64,000 bases of DNA, from positions 74,010,531 through 74,074,530 of the forward strand of contig OX328128.1 of assembly GCA_946811695.1 (NCBI GenBank), given 5' to 3'. The notes under the pieces are model-generated. The model was not told the origin of the DNA, made no database searches, and saw only the letters and a program-made list of their open reading frames with translations. The position numbers were made by a program, and so were the translations under genes. This document shows, in pieces, positions 44,520 through 59,329 of this stretch (position 1 is the stretch's first letter; each line of letters begins with the position of its first letter). This DNA is from Gonocerus acuteangulatus. Lineage: Eukaryota > Arthropoda > Insecta > Hemiptera > Coreidae.

Positions 44520-44520
<1 letters not shown>
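42691..44520. other. Intergenic A/T-rich sequence
   Basis: No gene, transposase fragment or clear repeat recognised over 1.8 kb, apart from T-rich runs near 43350 and 43470. TTTAAATTTTAACGTCCA (43985 on) also occurs at 13248, next to the LOA/R1 3' end. Confidence 0.5.
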
Positions 44521-44521
<1 letters not shown>

Positions 44522-44586
<65 letters not shown>

Positions 44587-44588
44587 TG

Positions 44589-44654
<66 letters not shown>
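44522..44654. repeat. Double (TA)n tract with palindromic spacer
   Basis: Two TA tracts are separated by TTTTGTGCGA and followed by TCGCACAAAA, so the second tract is bracketed by inverted 10-mers. Confidence 0.9.
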
Positions 44655-44656
<2 letters not shown>

Positions 44657-44741
44657 CACAAAAGAACTGGCGGAAATCTTAGGTTTAGCGCGACTCCTTC
44701 ATATGCCTTAAGTGGTTGGGAAATCGGCAAACATTTGAAAG

Positions 44742-44746
<5 letters not shown>

Positions 44747-44796
<50 letters not shown>
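44747..44796. repeat. (TA)n microsatellite
   Basis: Fifty bases of TA. Confidence 0.95.
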
Positions 44797-44799
<3 letters not shown>

Positions 44800-47237
44800 G
44801 TGGGAGCTGTTTCAATATAAACAAATCTCTCACTGAACGTGGAAACCTTGGACACAGCACAGAGATGATTCTTAACTGCTTAAATTCTATGGAAAATACA
44901 AACATATTTCCTTAAACTATTAGAGATCCACTGTTTTTTCTTAAAAATGTTATACACTATATTACTTTTTGATTAAAATTCCAGCTTGAAATATTAATTT
45001 GTTATAATTATGTTATTTAACAAAGAAATTACATAACACTTAGTATCAACAGTTGATTAAATATAGTTAAGTTTTATGTTTTATAATAAATATACATTTA
45101 AATGCATTTTTTCTTATAATTAAAAGTATATGTTTGGTTCGAAAAACCTTTTAGAAAATATATACATACAAAGACATTATTTGATATATCCAATTTTATT
45201 TTATGTATCCAAAATTATTTGTTACATCAAAGACATCATTTGATACAATATTTTAGGAATTTTAAACAAATATTTCACTAAGAGAGGGATCTAGTGCGTT
45301 ATTTGACAATAAGCAACAACGTGGTCTTTGACATATATTGACCACGTGGGGCCCAGGCGAAAGTGCCTCGATCGAGGTAAATGCCAGAAACTCTCAATTC
45401 CCCTGAACATTTTGTTATGTTTTAAGGTACATTGCTTCTGCTGGTCTTGAGAATCCTGATTATTTTTTTCATATAAACATTTTAATGAACCTGAACATTT
45501 TTTTTCTTTGCGCGTTCTATGTTACAAAGCCGAAACTGCCACCAAATGTTAGTAACAAATACTTGTACTTCTCGTTTATCACAGCCTTTGACACTTACTG
45601 ACCACTTGGTACAATCTTTGACGTAAACGGACCACCTGATAGAGTTTCTTTTTAAACATTTACTGGCCTAGTGGGGTCGAAAGGAGTAATGCAATTTTGT
45701 GTTATAAATGTCAGCGCTCATGTTTTTCCTCCCAAAAGTAAAATCTTTATTGGGAGTGCAATATAACATGTGCCTAATCACAAAAACATTTCACTGGTAG
45801 TTTACGCGTAGTCCCCGGACGGGGATGGCAGTTGGTGGAATTCCTCGGTATATATATCGACTTATTTCGGTCGATTCGTAGTAGGCATGCGTGATTATCG
45901 AATGTGAATCGATTCGAACCGAAATTAAATACGAATTTCGTAGATAATAGTAAGTAATCGTGAAATCGATCCATATCGTTGCCGCCGATGATCGAACTTT
46001 TGAATCGATCTAACTTGTCGATTTTTTTGTGGATCGGTCTTTGAATTTCGATTCGACTCAAAAGAACGAATCATATTTGACAACACAAGCGTGGCTTCTT
46101 ATCCGTCAACAGTTTGTACACGTCATTCATTTTGTCCAAGTCCTGCACATTCTGCAAAATGTTTTTTGCAGGTAATGTCTAACATTGCGTTTTGTTTTGA
46201 CATTAGGCGGAAGTGGATAACTAGTATAAATTCTATGCCTAATTCCAACTCTTGTGAGAACTATTTCTCTTCTCGGATACTCTCTGCGGATGGAGTCCCA
46301 AAGTTTTATGAGTGCCTCTAACTCCCGAAGCTAGAACCCATTAAAATGTGACCACTCAGCCTGCCATTTTTTGATTATCTAAGTACTCAATAAAGTATAT
46401 TATTTAATAAAAAATAACAAATAGTTTTAATAGTTATACATATATATCTTATGTTGCCAAAACCATCAGCTCACCACCTATAAAATGCAAGATTTCTTTT
46501 TTTTTTAATTTCGCAACTGGGTATGTTCAAAAGATTGATTGTAAAATCTATTTTCGTTTTGTACCCAACATGGGCCATTCAGTCCAAAAATTCATGTTTT
46601 CATGTAAAGAATGGCTTTTTTGTTTCAACAGATTCGATTACTATGTTGAATAATAAGAAACTTATATTTGTTTTTTTAGTGTTGTTTAATATCATATACT
46701 TTTAGATTACTAATCCACTTTTGAAGTTGCTCAGATCGTAAATGTTAGTTTAAATTGCGTATTTGTGCAATGATCATGAAAATCATGAGTTAGAAATTGT
46801 ATCTGTTAGATTAAAATAAAAATAATTTCCATTCCTATGCCTCCAAGTCCATTTAACATAGAAATGTGTAGTTGCCTTTCATAGGAACCTTCAGAGACAA
46901 TGAATCAATCACTAACTCATGTTGGGAAAAAAATCTGCTATTTTTTGAGGGATGAACATGTGGTTTAGGAAAATACTTATATATATGCACATATGAAATT
47001 TTGGTGATTATATTTTTAATAGTACAACCAATGCTGAGCACTTAAACCCTGCCTCGTCCTTACGGGCTTGTAAAATCCGTGAGCCGTGACGCCCGTGCAA
47101 CGCTCACCAAAGCTGGCGTTGTCACGCTTGACAGTCCTACCGACAGCGCCACGCGCCTTTTCCCACTACAGATACTCCCTCCTCCTACAGGATGACGTGT
47201 CGTGAATGGTGGGCCTCCTAGGGCCGGGGGCGTAGCC
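44797..47237. other. Sequence downstream of the GPCR gene
   Basis: No gene seen. At 45337-45680, four degenerate copies of TTTGACxTAxAxTGACCACxTGG (about 45337, 45588, 45616, 45652) look like subterminal transposon repeats. At 45830-46080 are CGAATCGATTC-type palindromic words and TAGGCATGCGTGATTATCG, perhaps a MITE end. The GC-rich part 47050-47237 is 3' UTR or downstream of the GPCR stop. Confidence 0.45.
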
Positions 47238-50200
47238 CTAGTCCACCCTGAAGATTGTGGTGCTGAGGGGGATGGTCTCCGTTCTAGGCACGACGACTGA
47301 GAGCTCACGACGTCTTGAGACGAACCAGCGGCCGAAGCAAGGGCTGAAGCTGCGCCGGAATTCTTCTCTGAAGCGTTCTGTAGGAACAAACAAAATAATT
47401 GTAGTTTTCTAAAATTTTAACAGAAGCTAGAAATCTGAAGAAACTATTAAGTTTCCTATACACGATGAGGAGATTCAAGGTTTGGACTGCACAGTTCAAA
47501 CCTTAAGATATTCCATATCGATATTAGTCTTGAGGCATATAAATGGAGAGCACAAGTTACTGATTATGTTTATATTTAATCTCAAAAATTCTTTTAAGAA
47601 GAGTACCTATGCAGGTTATTTTGATGTACAAGCAATTACAATGACAAACTGTGAGTTTCTAGAGGGTTTTATAATTATTTATCAAAGTGAAGTTTGTCTC
47701 TGGCGTGTGAAAGACGAAAGTTACCATGACCAAAACAGACAAATGCAGCTTATGGTAAACTTATAATGAAACTGAAGGACTTTGATCCTTGTGCGACAAA
47801 AGATACCTGGCATTCCCTGGTGTCTTTGGCCAGGAAAGCTGGAGACGTAGGACAAACCAAGAGTTGGCCAACCTATTTAGGGAGGCTCACAACGTAAAGT
47901 ACAAAAAATTTGGACGTCTCCGCTGGGCAGGACACCTAGCCAGGATGCCAAACCAAGACGTCTCCGCTGGGCAGGACACCTAGCCAGGATGCCAAACCAA
48001 GACGTCTCCGCTGGGCAGGACGACTTGCCAGTATGCCAAACCAAGACGTGCCTCAAAAACTATTCTCCGAGAAGGTTCATGAATCCAGACGAGTTGGCAG
48101 ACCCTAGCTGATATGGCAAGATGGAGTAGTCGCCGCACAGTGGTATTTTTAACTGATCTAGCTGGACAAAGCTCGAAAAATTCATGAAAACAAATCCCCA
48201 ATTGGACCTTGCAGTATTTTCCTTGATAGTATATAGATTAGAAAACAAGAATAAGTCGGCTCCAATACGTCAACATTTAGGGATTACGGATTGATTATAT
48301 TAGGGTATGTCTTGCCACTAAGTTCATTACTCCATCTTTAGATGAATACTGGAGTTAAGAAACTGTTTTGTAAGTACTACAAATTTATTCCAGGTTTCAG
48401 AAAGGTATGTATGACCTTCTTTCATTATTTATCATAATAATTTACCATTAATATTTACTGTCCGGCCTCATCCGGGCTAGTTTTAATTTGTTAATTAAGT
48501 ATTGACTTGGAAAAGCAAGAATTAGCTGCCAGAATCTGCCAATTTAATAATGATAACTGATTTTATGAGAAAAATGCTCATATCGAAAAGGGAATTTTTG
48601 AAGTTTGGATCTTACAAAGTCCAAACAAATAAAAAAAAAACCAGGAAGGTATAAAAAAATGTACACCAACAATTTGGTTTACCAGAAGAGAAGGAAAAAA
48701 AAATGGAGACATTCTTAAGCCATTTACGTGATAAGTGGGAAACAGCAAACCGAACAAAAATTGTTGAGAGAAAAACGTTTTGGTGAATGGCTTGATACAA
48801 GTTTGGATTACGATACATAATCAGAAGAAGAAGATTTAAGAATATCTGCCAGTAGTGGGGGGCTATCGAATATTGAAGATGTATTTCTGTGTTTACTATA
48901 CTCGAGCTATCCGTATATTTCTAGTATGAGTGCAGAAATTCGTCGACATAAGGAAGAGTTTCATTCCTTCACAGGTGAAATAATTAATTTGTTGAAGGAA
49001 CCGTTACTTGAACAAGAATGATTTATTAGTTTTGATAACTTAATTTCGATTATATCTTTTGTTGTATTGTTGTGTTACCAATTATTATTTTCGACGTATT
49101 TTTTATTCAAATATTATTATTATTTGTAATACCTATTCTTGAAGCTTTTTGTTGTTGTTGCCTTCAAATAAGTTAAAAAATTTATAAAAAAAAAGCATAA
49201 TAATAAAAAAAATTAAAAAAATTTAATTTTAATTTTGGTTAACACTTCAAACGTAATAAAAAACGGGGTTTTCTGCTGAAAAAGTTAGAAAACAACGGTA
49301 AGACTTTATTTCCGATCCCTAAAATAGGGTATATTCGTGATCAGCAAGTCATTTTCTATAAGAATCCGTGATAAAATAATTTTGTCCACTGTGCGCCGAT
49401 GGCCGCAGCCTGCTCGGAGTCCGGAACTGGAAATTGGCTGCACAAGAACGTGGCAACTGGCGGAAGCTGATTTTTGACGCAATGTCTCACTAGTGGGATG
49501 TAGCGTCGAGGACGTAATATGAGCACGACTGGTCCTGTCTCGAGACCACATTTTTTTGTGAGTTCTCTATACTTTCATGTTTTTATCGCCTATGAAAATA
49601 ACCCACAAATATATTCAACTCATTTCAATAAGGACAGACGGAAAGAAATCAAAACAAAAAATAACATGTACAACTCTATGTTTCATCTACAAAGATATTA
49701 TTAAACATTCTACCTGACATGAAGTTGTAAATGAGAGGGTTAACTGCGCTGTTTGCGTAGCACAACCAGTGGCTCAACATAGCAATGGCTGCTGTGATGT
49801 CATTCTGCGGGATCTTAACGGTATATCTGTCAAACCATTACAATTTATGAAATAACAAATAAAATACATAGAATTATACAAACGATAATATCGGAGTGTA
49901 TAATATTTATTACATAAAGTACAACTCAAACAGTTGCCTATATTTGCACTAAAACGATCAAAATTTGGCCATCTGTACATAAGTCGCCATCTTTGCTTTT
50001 AAAGTATGGCGGCGAAAAGATTGCTAACACATGTGGACTGGTGTCAACAAACCGGACTCTTTCCATTGCTCTCATCATTTATAATTGTAAGTTTAATGTA
50101 ACATGTTACAAATGATAATGAAATGAAACAAAAGAAATATATGTTTATTGGCACCAGTTCACATGTTGACCTAAATTATTCCGCCACCGTTAAAAATATA

Positions 50201-50420
50201 TTGTTTATTATATAATGATTTTTTATATTATATTGTAGGGCATAATATATTATAGAAACGTAAGTGGTAGTACAGTAGTATTATAGAAGTGAAAATAGTG
50301 TAGCATTCTTATTATTTCATAGTATTATGTATTTTAATAGCATATTTTCGAATGTAATATAATATATTGATATACCTACCAGGGAAATGTAGCGTAAGTA
50401 AATTATGTATTAGTGGTATA

Positions 50421-50471
<51 letters not shown>

Positions 50472-53400
50472 GTCTGTGTGTGTTTTAGATACCTTAATAT
50501 ACTGAGAAGATGTACTGGAAGATAACATGCTGCGAACATTATAACGACTGCTACAAGCATTTTTGCGGCTTTTCGTCTTGACCTCAGTTGACCTTCTGCG
50601 CTTGCGCTGGCGAATTTGCCTCCTCCTCCGCGTCTATAATCTAAAAAAAATAAATCATAAATTGCTATAAATAAAATTCCGTCACGCAGGAGCTGCCATA
50701 GGAAACCCATACTTCTAATTGACTGTTATTAGTTTTTGTTTTTTAGTTCTGCATGATATCTACCAAAGTTTCGTCGTACGAAAGTAAAAATAACAACTGA
50801 GACGGATAAATAATTTCTGTGTTGTGGACTAGGCCGCCATTTTTACTGGGCTGATTTAGATAGGCAAGCAATTCCTGCAAGTAGCACAAAAAGGGACTTT
50901 AATTGAATAATAAAATATTCTTAATAACTTTTAGAATTGTTTTTAATGATTTCTTTAACTCTCCTTATAACGCATTTTTCTATAGCGTCCCTACGTTTTC
51001 TCAGTTTTTATACGTTTTTTTTCTAGGAATTATAAACATTTTACATGTATATTATATCTTTCTGCGTAGGGTTATGATGACATAGATGGTATCTGCCCTC
51101 AAACCCCAACACAGCCCAACCCGAAACTAACATTTGATAATCCAAAGAAATATTAGTCCAAAAGTTAGAAAATAATTTTTCTGTTTTTATTCGTAGATAC
51201 CAAGCTTTATTCTTAATCCAAGAAATTAATAAAAAATATATTACTACAATGTTTTATTTCAGTTTTCTTATATGCAATTTTTTTCCTATTTTTAATAACT
51301 CATATAAAAATTAAGTTTTCGCCTGCACATGAAAAATTGTTGATATTTTGGGTGCTTATTTATTTTGTAATCACCTTTTTTTTTTTGGATTGTGTCAGAT
51401 GGTAAAAAAAATAAAATAATTAAAAAGAGGTAATTTATTTACATTAATTTATCAGTTAGTTTTAAGCTTATTCTTTAGCAATGTGAATTAACTCATTCTA
51501 TGGATTGTGCTTAGTCGCACAGCCTTTGAGCCGAGAGAATACAAAAACTCACTTAAACATCTTTCTAGGATAAATTCGTTTTTGCGTCACCTTCCGAAAT
51601 TGCCTTCCTTCGAGACAATCAAGAAGGCGTACACCAATTTCCTACCGGCAACACAATTCCCCCAGCCACTTTCACGGCTAAACTTCGACGAAATCTCGCC
51701 GCTTTGACGGAACTCTTTGGGAAAATGTGATTTAACAACTTTGTAGCGAATTTCGTTACGTCTATGGGGCGCAGGACAAAGGGACGGTAAGTACTAATTC
51801 GAAAGCTTCCGAACTTGTTACTAGGGGGCGCTTAATGCCGGAGAAAACTTCACTGGAGTCCCGCATGGAGATGAATAGGGCCCTACACTATCTTATATTT
51901 TTTTCTCTTTACTTTACCTATTAATAACGGTATCACATTTATTAATTTATTTGGCCACTATTGATATTTCATTAATTACAAAGGTCAACATTTGATCTAA
52001 AAAAAATACTCCAGTCAGCTGTTTGGCCCTGGTTGCTAGTGACGCTTACTAATTTTCAGTGCTCCTTTTTTTCAATTTTAAGTGGTTTTTTCTTTAAATT
52101 TCTTTTAATATTTATTAAGAATAGTTTCATTTAAGTGTTCAGATCAAGTTTATGTAGTTTTTTCACCTAGTAATAGCCTATGAGGGAAGATATTTGATAT
52201 TGAAGTTTGCTAACCTGAAGCTAGAGGAGGAGCTGGCTCCATTGTTGGGACAGGAGGCTGCCTTCAATTGTTTCTTCAGCTTCTTCACTCAGGGAGTAGA
52301 CTTTAGATTATAAACAATTCATTTTCTTTTTGATTTTCATCATTTTTCTTGTATTTATATTTAATTTATTTTAGTCTTGTTAATATAAAGTACATCTTAC
52401 TCCATGGATATGGAAAATAATATAATTATAGAACCTAAACCCCCAGATCCCGGGGTTTCTTCAATAAATAGCTTTAAATTTGAGTTACCACCCGGTCGGT
52501 GGACAAAAAAATTTCTTGTTATGACCTTAGCCCCTAATAGAGAAAAGAAAACCTTTCGCGATTTCAGTCCTTTTAAAATTTGTAGATTCATTAAAAGTTT
52601 TGGCCCTCAAATAAATGTTAAATTTTTGAAATCAGGTATAATAATTTTGGAAATTTCAAACGAAAAAGATTTCATTAATCTGGGAAAAATTAAATCCTAT
52701 GAAAATTATGATATTCAATTTTCATTACATCGATCGCTAAATTTTTCCAAAGGAGTCATTACCTGCGATGAATTTCTTCATTGTACAGAGGATGAGCTTA
52801 AGGAAGAATTAGCCAAACAAAATGTAGTCGAAGTTAAGAGAATATTTAAAACGATAAACGGTTCAAAAATTCCAACTCCATCTATCATTCTTACATTTAA
52901 TCGGTCCGATCTACCTGAAAAAATAGTTTTCGATTTTTTAAGTGTACGAGTCATTCCGTATTATAGACCACTAATATGTTTTAATTGTTATGGATATCGG
53001 CATGGAAAACGTCAGTGCAGAGAACCAGTTTCCCTGTGCGGTCGATGTGGATTTGCCAAGCACGAGGGAGAATGTGAGGCGAAGTGCCTCCATTGTACGG
53101 GTCCCCATCCTGCCTGGTTCTCCTCATGTCCGATATATAAAAAAGAAAAACAGATAGAGGAATACAGAAGAAAGCATAAAGTATCCTATTTCCAAGCAGA
53201 TAAATCCCTCCAGCCTAGAGTACAGGTTCATCCTAGTACCTCTCATAGTTACTCGGAGGTCGCCTCAGCATTACCAACTAAAAATGTACTCCTGGAACAA
53301 TTCGAAAAACTGACATGTCTCGTGCAATCTCTTGCTGAAAAAATTAATGATTTAGAATCATCAATAGGTAATAAATCTCCCCAATTAGTTAAAGATAAAT

Positions 53401-56400
53401 CTGGAAATAAAAATAAATCTAAAATTCCTTCTAACCAAAAATTATCAAACACATTGGAAATATCAATAATTACTGACCCTAAACAGAATATTACTCAATC
53501 AAGCCAACTACCCCTTCCAAAAATAGGAGATAAAAGGACTAGACCTCCTTCCCAGAATTCTACTCCTTCGACATGTGGCTCTCCAACATCCTCTCTTGTG
53601 GATGACGGGGATCTGAATCCCAAAATTCGTAATAGATACAAAAACAAAACAACAAAAAAATGAATTTGATCCGTATTTTATATAATTATTCATTAAATTT
53701 TGTACACTTGCCCTTAATAAGGACACACAAATGCACAGTATTTTTTTTTTCATTGTTGTTCTTTCATAAAAATCTATTTTTCAATGAAAATCAAATTTCA
53801 TCACCATTCAAATCTTATTTCATTAACACAAATAGTTTAAAAATATCCTCCGATAATTATTTACTTATATATACAAATGAAGATTTTTGTTTAAATATTA
53901 TTTTGTTCTACCAACTTTTCAAACTCCAATACTTTGTTAGTTTAAATATTCTACATCTTAATTGTGATCTTCATATTTTCCCACTGTTTCCACATATTAA
54001 ACTTGTATTAATTTATTCTAAGCACACACCATGACCATTCTGCAATGGAACATTAATGGTTTACATTTTCACAAATCAGATCTATTATCAATATTAAGGG
54101 AAAAATATTGCCCTTTAATCTGTCTGCAGGAGACGCATCTGAAGGAAACTAGCAATTTCACCCTTAATGGTTATAGTCACTTCCGGAAAGATTATTGTCA
54201 TGGACTTATTGCTAGTGGTGGTGTTAGTGTTCTTGTCAGTCATGATATTCCTTGCACTGAGGTTCCATTGGTATCGGATTTGCAAGCTGTTGCTGTCAAA
54301 ATATACTCTCACCAGTCATTTACATTATGCTCCATTTATTTACCTCCAGGACAACCTTTTGATGAGAACCAATTAGTAAATCTTGTTGCTCAACTTCCAT
54401 CTCCTCTTTTCTTACTTGGAGACTTTAATAGTCATAGTGGTGTTTGCTTCTCAGATACAACAGATACCAGAGGGCGTATAGTTGAGTCTTTTCTTAACTC
54501 CTCTCAATTAGGTGTCTTGAATGATTCTTCGCCGACCCATCTTTGCAGCTCCACAGGAACTCTATCTTCCATCGACCTTTCTTTAGTTAGCCCTTCCCTT
54601 CTCCCTAGATGCACTTGGTTCACCATGGACGACCTTTTTGGGTCGGACCATTTTCCGATTCTAATAAATTTTCTGGAAAGAAATCCTCTCCAGTCACGTT
54701 TACCTCGCTGGAAGACGGAAGAAGCCGATTGGGATAAATATAAAACAAATACCGATCTTACTTGTGTAAACATAAATAGCCGCTGTATAAACATTTTGAC
54801 AAACGAAATTAATAGCGTAATATTATCCTCAGCTGAGATGGCAATTTCAAAAACAAAACCTCGTAGTAATAGAGTCCTAGTTCCATGGTGGAACGAAGAT
54901 TGTGCTTCTGCTGTTAAGAAAAGGAAAAAATGCCTTAAAAAATTTAAGAAACATCCGTGTTCTATGCATTTAGAAGAGTACATTAACAGCAGAAAACAAG
55001 CGCGATTTACAATTAGGACACAAAAGAGGGATTGCTGGAGGAATTTTGTCTCTAATATTAATATACACACACCCCCCTCAGATATTTGGAATACAGTCAG
55101 AAAAATAATAGGCCGTTACAAAAGTAGCAAACATCCTTTTAATATTATTAAAACTCCAAACGAAATTCTAACAGATCCTCTCCAAATAGCGAACCATCTC
55201 GGCCAATTTTATGAAACCATTTCCTCCGATTCAAATTACAGTCCACAGTTCCTTCAGATCAAGCAAGCAAAAGAATCCCAACCAATATATATACACATAG
55301 ATCCTCTTGACCTTTTAAATCTCCCCTTTTCGTTCATAGAACTTGAAGAAGCCCTCAAAACTCGCAAAGATACCTCTCCCGGTCCGGATAATATTTGCAT
55401 CGGAATGATAAAACATCTAACAGTGGAAAATAAAATCATTATATTAAAATATTATAATAAAATTTTTCAGACCGGTATAATTCCCGAGCTTTGGACCAAA
55501 TCAACTTCAATTCCGATCCCCAAAAAAAACCAACCCCCTTTCCATGCATCTAGTTACCGAGTAATTTCATTGACAAGTTCCCTGTGCAAACTATTTGAAA
55601 AAGTAATAGTCAATCGCCTGCACTGGTATTTGGAAAGTAAAGGTTTGCAGGCTAAGTGGCAGAGTGGTTTTCGACGAGGTAGAAGCACGCGGGACAACTT
55701 GGTAAAGCTCGAGGTAGAAATTAGAGAGGCTTTTAGGAAAAAGAGAAAACTACTAGCTGTTTTTGTGGACATTAAAAATGCGTTTGACACCGTTTGGAGA
55801 AGGTATATCTTAGACTGTTTAAATGAAATCGGAATACGAGGTTATATTCTAACATTTATCCAGAATTTTTTAACAAACCGATCATTTAAAATTCGGAACG
55901 GAACAGTAATGTCGGAAGAATTTATTCAAGCAAACGGTGTACCGCAGGGAAGCGTCATGAGTCCTCTTCTCTTCTCCGTCGCCATCAATCGTGTCCTGCA
56001 GATTATACAACCTCCGGTAGAAGGTATGCTCTATGCAGATGATCTCGTTTTATATTCATCTGATCGAAGCACAGAAAAACTTCAGAATAAAATACAGTCT
56101 GCTTTAAATGTAATGAATGAATGGTTCAATGAGCATGGGTTTCAGATCTCCTCTACAAAGACTGTATCCGTCCTATTTACCCCTCGTAAAGTCAACGATC
56201 CACCTTCACTCTACATAAATAACATTTTGATTAAGAATAATCAAAATGCAGAATTTTTGGGCCTAATCTTTGACCGCAATCTAAATTAGTGCTCACATCT
56301 AAAAACTCTAAAAGATAAATGTTTGCAGTCAATGAATATACTTAAAATGTTAGCAAATACATCTTGGGGAGGCGATCGAACGAGTATGCTCATGCTCTAT

Positions 56401-59288
56401 CGAAGCCTTATCAGATCCAAGTTAGACTATGGATGCATGGCCTATGGCTCTGCCTCTCCGAAAACTCTACAAATGATAGACACCATTCACCATTCTGGCA
56501 TTAGAATTGCTACCGGAGCTTTCCGTTCCAGCCCCGTGCTGAGTCTTTACGCGGAATCTGGAGAACATCCCCTTGAAACACGTAGAAACCAGCTTTCTCT
56601 TAATTATTATATATCTATAAAAGCCAATCCTTCCCACCCGCTTAATGAATGTTTTTCGAACCTCAATAATATACAAAACTACAGAAATAGAAGAAAACCT
56701 TTCACTATCAGAATTCAGGATCTCCTTCAAAGCCTAAATCTCTTAGAAAACCCTCCAATCCTACCGGAAATACCTTATAATGAAGCACCCTGGACTCTGC
56801 CTCCTGTTACAATGAATCTTTCTTTAACTAAGTTCATTAAGAAGCAAACGATTCAACAAATCTTCTTACATGAATATAATAAGATTCGTAGCGAATCGCC
56901 TTCCTCTTCTGTAGTTTTTACCGACGGTTCTAAAAGCGATGATGGTGTTGGTGCAGCATTTTTGTCCGACAGTGGTTCAGGAATGTTCTCTTTACCCCCT
57001 GAAGCATCCATCTTCACCGTGGAATTAGTTGCCATATCCAAAGCCCTCAATACCGTAACCCCTCAAAAATCTAAATTAACTGTTTTTTCTGACTCTCTTT
57101 CTGCTCTTCTAGCATTACAAAATTCCTATTCTAAGCACCCAGTAATTGTAGATATATTCACTTCTCTTGTGTCCCTCATTAAAAATAACTGCGAAGTCAC
57201 ATTCTGCTGGATTCCCAGCCACTCCGGTATAAAGGAAAACGAGGAAGTTGATTGTTTAGCGAAAAGAGCCATTAGAGAAGGGACTCGTGTTCGAACTATC
57301 ACATTCAATGATTTTGTCTTATCCGTAAAACGGAAGACATGGGAACCATGGGAAAAGAAATGGTTTACAATCACTGATAATAAATTGAGGCAACTTAAAT
57401 CTAGTGTCCAATCGTGGAGGTCATCGGTGCGCCGGACGAGAAGGGAGGAAATTGTTATAACCCGTCTTCGTATAGGCCACACGAAAGTTACTCACTCATA
57501 TCTAATGTCAAGGGAAGATCCACCGATGTGTGAAGTTTGTGGCACAATCATAACAGTCAAGCATATTCTTCTAGACTGCCAATCATACGCCATGGAAAGA
57601 GAATTAAATCAACTAGGGACAACAATTGATGAAATTATAGGCAATGATTCAAAAAATTTAACAAAATTGATAAAATTCTTAAAATCAACTGGTTTATTCG
57701 ATAATTTATAGCTTTAGTAATTTGGATTTCAATATAAAATTAGTTTGAATGAGGAGCGATTCGGGGTGGGGGTGTGGTGGCGTCCGGGGGCTTTGCATCG
57801 GCCTCTAGACCAGAGCGGTCCCAGCCATGGTGGGATGTGGTGGGTACTAAGGAAGCCATGCTGTGTAAACCCAGCACATCCCACGACTCATGCCTGTAAG
57901 AGTCTCAACATAGACTCCAAGAGAGAGCTAGTGCTGGGTCCTCGGCTGTCCTCTGCTCCTCTACTTCGGATCGTTCTTCTCACCTCACCTTTATTTATTT
58001 TCATTTTCTAATTATTTATTTACTTATATTTTTTCTAAACAACAAGTAAAGAAAATTATATATAGAATACTCAATTGACTCCAGCAAAAATACTAACTTT
58101 CATAAATAATTTAGTTTTGTAAATGCGAAACAGCAATATTTACAATGTCTCTTCGGTGAGGTGTAGCTTCTCTCCCTATCTGTGGCCTGGGTTCCGCCGG
58201 GTTCGGTCCTGCCGTGGCATCGCTGTACTCTCTGGACTGTCACAGTCCCGGGCTCTGGAGATTGTGGACGCTCTCCCGGGGGAGGGGGTGAGCACAACTC
58301 CCTGTAGAGCCTTGCATGATTAAGTTTCCCCTCATGAAGCATTTTTACAAGGAGAGCAGTGCAGCGGTGTCGCGGTGGTTCTGGGCTCGGACGGTGTACG
58401 TTCCGCGATGTGGGTGGAAGTCTTTTAGATTTTTTTTTTTTAAATTATTTTTCCCTTCCTGATTTCAATTCTTCATTTTCCATATAATCAACTTTAAAGA
58501 GTATATTTACATTGATTTAAGAAACTCCTTCCTCTGTTGGGTGCCCATGACCTCCCGCGGTTGAATACACCCTTCCAAACAATAAAAAAAAAAAAAAAAA
58601 AAAAAAAATACTCGGAGCGGTATCGTCCTTTTGGGGTTTTTGGGGTCGCTGACAATAATGACTGGGTTGGTTAACCTTCATCACATCAGATTCAAGGTCA
58701 TTTGAAGGTCAAATAAAGAAAATAACATAGGAAAATCCGAAAAAAATGCGTATGTTTTTGAGGTGCTTGAGTCCGAATCCGTAGTTTGTATAACCTTTAC
58801 GCCTTTTTCTAGAGGTCATATGAAGGTCAAATAGAAAAAAATAATTTATTTGCGGTTCATTTCAACTATGATGGCAGACCTTTAATTACTAGAAATGAGC
58901 TGTGATTTATTTCACCTTCAAATGACCTCTAGGAAAAGGCATAAAGGTCAAACCAACTACGGATTCGGACTCAGGGCCTCAAAAGCATAAGCATGATTTC
59001 TTTTCCTACGGTATCTTCTCTATTGGAACGTCAAATGACCTTGGCTTATTTTTCGAGCGGTAGCTCCACTCTCCCACTTCTTCTTGCGATATTTCGCTGG
59101 TTTGTTTTCCAGCTTCGTCAAGGAGGCCGTTGTTTCATCCTTGGTGGAAGCCAAACGAATTAAGTATTCTTGTTGCAGCTACCACCAAGGAAGAAACAAT
59201 GATCTTCCTGATGAAGCTGGAGAGAATTCCAGCGAAATATAGCAAGAAGGTGCAGGACTTATAAACAAGCAGTTGAATCTAAAAATAA

Positions 59289-59329
<41 letters not shown>

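Larger units (their letters stand above)
52270..58609 (+). mobile_element. Nearly intact I-type (I/Nimb-like) non-LTR retrotransposon
   Basis: Order: 5' UTR (start uncertain, about 52.0-52.3 kb), ORF1 52404-53663, spacer, ORF2 54031-57711 (one in-frame stop), an about 870-base 3' UTR (GC-richer), then AATAAA and an A25 tail ending at 58609. It lies antisense inside the GPCR intron. Only one disabling mutation was noticed, so insertion is relatively young. I could not define a target duplication. Confidence 0.8.

Noticed and set aside
45830..46080. Possible gene on - (95 codons, MSRIEIQRPIHKKIDKL...)
   Set aside because: Composed of CGAATCGATTC-type palindromic repeats; more likely a MITE end.
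47060..47389. 109-codon Ser/Ala-rich ORF on -
   Set aside because: It overlaps the GPCR last exon in the wrong frame; the frame giving RFREEFRRSF is in phase with the TM7 exon.
48612..49020. Possible host protein fragment (acidic, DTSLDYDT-like)
   Set aside because: Interrupted by stops and without recognisable family; may be an old transposon remnant.
51507..51707. Possible host exon with downstream donor GACG|GTAAGT
   Set aside because: No recognisable domain, the ORF stops before the donor, and no acceptor partner was found; kept only as a note.
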